Assembly: GCF_001661915.1 (NCBI RefSeq)
Contig: NZ_LYWY01000039.1
Location: 522,725-586,724, forward strand
From: Croceicoccus pelagius
GTDB taxonomy: Bacteria > Pseudomonadota > Alphaproteobacteria > Sphingomonadales > Sphingomonadaceae
Length of the DNA: 64,000 nt
Reading direction: 5' to 3'
The translations under genes were made by a program, and so were the position numbers. The notes under the pieces were generated by a model. The model saw only the letters and a program-made list of their open reading frames with translations, searched no databases and was not told the origin of the DNA. This document shows, piece by piece, positions 61,192 through 64,000 of this stretch. The stretch's first letter is position 1, and every line of letters begins with the position of its first letter.

Positions 61192-62088
61192 TTGCGTCAT
61201 CAAGAATATCAGTATTTGGAACTCCTGGAACGTGTGCTTCAAAGAGGCGATGAACGTGAGGATCGTACGGGTGTTGGCACAAAAGCTCTGTTCGGAGAGC
61301 TCCTTAGGTTTGATCTAAGGGACGGCGTTGTCCCGATCCTCACAACGAAGCGTGTCTATTGGAAGGTGGCTCTCAAAGAGATGCTCTGGTTCCTCACGGG
61401 TAGGACCAACATCCGCGAACTGCTCCAGCAAAACGTCCGCATATGGTCGGATTGGCCACTTGCGCGATTTCGAAATGAGACAGGGCAGAAGATTTCGCAA
61501 GAAGACTTCGAGGCCAAGATTCTCGAAGATGAACTTTTTGCTGAACAGTGGGGTGATCTAGGGCCAGTTTACGGAAAGCAATGGCGTAGATGGCTCGATG
61601 CGCAGGGGAAAGAGCACGATCAAATTGCAACGCTTGTCGAAACTTTAAAGAGTGATCCGGCTAGCAGAAGAATGCTCTTCCACGGTTGGAATGTCGGAGA
61701 ATTAGGTAAGATGGCTCTGCCGCCATGTCACATGGTATATCAATACCATGTGACCTCCCGCGGTGAGTTAAATTGCCTTCTCTTACAGCGCAGTTGTGAT
61801 TTATTTTTGGGGGGACCTTTTAACTATTTTTCGGCAGCAGCTTTACTTATTATGCTTTCTCAACAAGCTAATTTGACGCCTGGCGAACTTATTTGGGTTG
61901 GTGGTGACGTTCATATTTACTCGAATCATGTCGAGCAGGTTCGGCAGCAGATATCTCGAGAACCTCGTCCGTTCCCCACAATGCGCCTGCTGCGAAATCC
62001 TGCGTGCATCGACGATTACAAGATCGATGATTTCGAAGTGGTCGGTTACAATCCTCATCCGTCAATACATGCCGAAGTGGCCGTTTAG
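61192..62088 (+). CDS. thyA: Thymidylate synthase, element-borne replacement
   Basis: 298 residues from TTG 61192, with GGAG 10 bases upstream. Full-length thyA: RTGVGTKALFGEL (dUMP phosphate Arg), LTTKRVYWK, the catalytic Cys in LPPCHMVYQYHV, PFNYFSAAALLIML and DVHIYSNHVEQVRQQ. It makes dTMP from dUMP with methylene-tetrahydrofolate. It is clearly homologous to the host fragment at 60383 but with AT-richer codon use and many substitutions, so it is not a recent duplicate. It probably keeps the cell prototrophic after insertion. Confidence 0.95.
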   Translation: MRHQEYQYLELLERVLQRGDEREDRTGVGTKALFGELLRFDLRDGVVPILTTKRVYWKVALKEMLWFLTGRTNIRELLQQNVRIWSDWPLARFRNETGQKISQEDFEAKILEDELFAEQWGDLGPVYGKQWRRWLDAQGKEHDQIATLVETLKSDPASRRMLFHGWNVGELGKMALPPCHMVYQYHVTSRGELNCLLLQRSCDLFLGGPFNYFSAAALLIMLSQQANLTPGELIWVGGDVHIYSNHVEQVRQQISREPRPFPTMRLLRNPACIDDYKIDDFEVVGYNPHPSIHAEVAV

Positions 62089-62096
62089 CTGCTCTC

Positions 62097-63149
62097 ATGA
62101 AGCAGGGTCATCTTCTCGACGACCTGTGCGGCGAAGTCGCGATGCCAACCACCCCGACCGGCTTTGCTGGGGTAGATGGTAGAACCGGGCAGGCAGTAGA
62201 TCGGATCAATCTCGCTTTAATCGAAATGCTCCGGAAGGACTCAGCAAACGATGCGGCCAAATTGAATGATAAGGGAGGAGTTAGCAGGGAACACTATGCT
62301 AGTCGTCTCAATATTCACTACACTTACCTCGTCAAGTGTTGCGCCGCCACACTTTCCAATTGGGACGCCTACTTTGAAGCCCGACGAGGAGAGCTTAAGC
62401 CAATAGCACGCGCATTTGTGGACGCAGTCAAAGCTGACCTAGTTTCCGGCAAAAGCTTGGCGATAGTTGGTAACAATATTCGTATTAGCACTTACGCAGA
62501 GCGATTGGGCTTTTCACGTGGCGCGATCGTCAAGTCGCTCGGGCCTAATCTCTATCGCCTAAAAGCGGAACTCGCCGACCTAGGTGTGTTTTGTGCACAA
62601 CCGGTCAATACGAGGCGAACGAGGACTGCAGAGCGTAACAAGAAAGCGGCCATTGACGCGCAATTCTGTGAAAAGCAGGCTGCGGCCCTCCAAATTCTAC
62701 TAATTGAGGACGACACGGGCGCGGCACTACACCTTACTGATCGATTTCAGGTCGATCAAACGCACTATGCTGCTGCGCTTGACATCAAGAAACTATGCCC
62801 ACGCGCGTTGGAGGTCATTAAACAGTGGAATCAGTCACTTAAGAAACGGCACGAAGGGTTAAGTCCAGTCGGTAAAAAGTTCCTGACAGCAATAGAAGTT
62901 GACAGGGCTTCAGCGGATGGCGTTGCCGCTTCGGAGCAGCGTAATATCGACCTGCACTATTATGCCAAAAAGTTAGGGGTTTCAGTTGGAGGGATAAGAT
63001 ACTCGCTTGGTGAGAAACTTTTTACTATCAGCAATTCATTAAGGGGTGAGGGCGCTCTTCGCACTGACCTGGAAAAACGACTTTTAGCGATTATTGATGC
63101 GGAATTAGCTGAAGGTAAAAAACCAGTCATCGGGAGAGGCGGTAAGCTA
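62097..63149 (+). pseudogene. Repeat helix-turn-helix protein, interrupted by an IS5-family element
   Basis: About 350 codons remain before the IS. Four helix-turn-helix-like units of the form hYAxxLgv...i..sLg..L are spaced 66-79 residues apart (HYASRLNIHY at 67, TYAERLGFSRG at 132, HLTDRFQVDQ at 212, YYAKKLGVSVGG at 288) with similar linkers (FVDAVKADL, FLTAIEVDR, LLAIIDAEL). The frame runs into the IS to 63263. No Cys-x-x-Cys motif is present. Its place just after the replacement thyA suggests a DNA-binding protein for recognising a long target. Function inferred only. Confidence 0.6.
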
Positions 63150-63219
63150 GGCCCTGTTGACAAACTGGATTCACAATCGCTGCGAGATGTGATTCAAGAT
63201 AGCTTTTGCGGAGGTTATC

Positions 63220-64000
63220 TTGGCGCGGTTGCTGATGGAGGATGCCGAGTGGGCATTCTTTGAACCCTTTTTGATAGCGATCCGGGGGCAAGGCGGTCGC
63301 CCGGCCTCCAACCACCGCCTTGTTCTCGATGGTATTTTCTGGATTGCTCGAACCGGTGCTGCCTGGCGTGATCTGCCTGAAGAGTTCGGCAAGTGGTCGA
63401 GCGTGTATCGCCAGTTCCGGCGCTGGACCCTGGCCGGACTTTGGGAACTGGTGCTCGATGCCCTCAACGATAGCGGCGCAGCGCCAGACAGCGTCCAGAT
63501 GATCGACAGCACCGTGATCCGCGCGCACCACTTGGCAGCGGGCGCAAAAGGGGGACTCAAAGACAGGGTTTTGGCCGTTCAAAAGGTGGCTTCACGTCCA
63601 AGATCCATCTCATTACCAACGCTCACGGCCTCCCTGTCCGGGCGGAAGTAACGGGAGGTGAAGTATCTGACTTCAAAGGCTTCGATGCTCTGGTCGACGA
63701 TGACCTGCCGACGGCTCGCGTGTTCCTGGCTGACCGGGGTTATGACAGCGATCATATCCGGGCAACGATCACCGAGCGTGGCGGAACACCAGTGATCCCG
63801 GCCAAGGCCAATCGCAAAGAGCCGATCCCGCACGACACCGTCACCTACGCCTTGCGGAACCGTATTGAGCGGTGCTTCGCCAAGCTCAAATGCTCGCGCC
63901 GCCTCGCAACCCGATACGACAAAACCTCAGCAAGCTATCTCGGCTTCATACATATCGCCGCCGCCCGCCTCTGGACCAATCAGTTTGTCAACAGGGCCTA
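63220..64000 (+). CDS. IS5-family transposase made by a -1 frameshift
   Basis: The first frame (TTG 63220 to 63651) encodes MARLLMEDAEWAFFEPFL and the first catalytic Asp in QMIDSTVIRAHH. The second frame, one base back, carries RSKGGFTSKIHLITNAHG, FLADRGYDSDHIR (second Asp) and NRIERCFAKLK (Glu), and ends in FVNRA with a stop that begins at 63999. The shift site is the run AAAAGGGGG. IS427-type transposases use such -1 shifts. The last base of the stop lies outside the window. Confidence 0.85.
63546..63554 (+). promoter_or_regulatory. Slippery sequence for programmed -1 frameshift
   Basis: AAAAGGGGG occurs where the first transposase frame (GCA AAA GGG GGA) must shift back one base to GGG ACT CAA for the second frame, as known for IS427-type elements. 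Confidence 0.65.

Larger units (their letters stand above)
61007..64000. mobile_element. Element inserted in host thyA (right end outside the window)
   Basis: From about 61007 the sequence is foreign: an abrupt switch from thyA to a T-run, then TGTACAATC at 61021, an AT-richer composition and a replacement thyA. The TGT at the junction suits DDE-type transposons whose ends begin TGT (Tn7, Tn552, Tn402 types), but no transposase of that element is visible in the window. It includes the replacement thyA, a repeat-HTH protein gene and a nested IS5-family element. Confidence 0.7.
63148..64000 (+). mobile_element. IS5-family (IS427-like) insertion sequence
   Basis: The left end TAGGCCCTGTTGACAAACTG at 63148 is repeated inverted at the end of the window, where the plus strand finishes in CAACAGGGCCTA; the perfect repeat is at least 20 bp. 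TA at both ends may be the target duplication. The 853-bp size and two overlapping reading frames of a DDE transposase fit the IS427 group. It cuts the repeat-HTH gene. Confidence 0.88.

Overview
The window looks like the chromosome of an alphaproteobacterium of the order Sphingomonadales, most likely an Erythrobacteraceae-type organism. That placement is inferred from the high GC, the order hisB-hisH-hisA-hisF, a complete ybgC-tolQRAB-pal cluster, a very large NAD-dependent glutamate dehydrogenase, an SspB-family protein and the predominance of Sphingomonad-style lipoproteins and outer-membrane proteins. No rRNA gene is present to confirm it.

Positions 1 to about 53,100 are ordinary, densely packed backbone. 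In order: a partial pyroglutamyl-peptidase-like gene; an envelope protein; PEBP, SWIB, DoxX, DUF72, ion-channel and DUF1810 genes; a stress-type trio of small proteins; dapD; a subtilase with an outer-membrane barrel; gmk and sspB; the histidine genes (hisBHAF, with hisE displaced behind an M28 peptidase and a Kef antiporter); the Tol-Pal envelope machine; a J-domain protein; sdhE; recG; trehalose synthesis (otsBA); glutamate dehydrogenase; ethanolamine ammonia-lyase (eutBC) without microcompartment genes; trhO and a GST; a membrane glycosyltransferase-like protein; a kynureninase/formamidase-like/MscS operon; and a FadL-type porin gene broken by one in-frame stop codon.

Positions 53,141 to 60,133 are a 6.9 kb genomic island integrated into the 3' end of a tRNA-Pro(CGG) gene. 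It is bounded by a perfect 52-bp duplication and has a tyrosine integrase next to the tRNA. Its largest gene had a 436-codon reading frame whose motifs resemble the palm of a family A DNA polymerase. An IS66-family element (53,837-56,299) has split that gene, with an 8-bp target duplication that differs at one base. The island also holds a cluster of intergenic repeats, a tRNA-like relic and two small genes.

Only about 220 bp further on, the host thyA gene is cut off after codon 208 (counted from ATG 60383). From about 61,007 a second, more AT-rich element begins. It carries its own complete, divergent thyA, then a protein built of repeated helix-turn-helix-like units, which an IS5-family (IS427-like) element has in turn interrupted (63,148-64,000, the window end). 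The natural reading is a mobile element that uses thyA as its insertion site and supplies a replacement thymidylate synthase. The rest of that element lies beyond the window.
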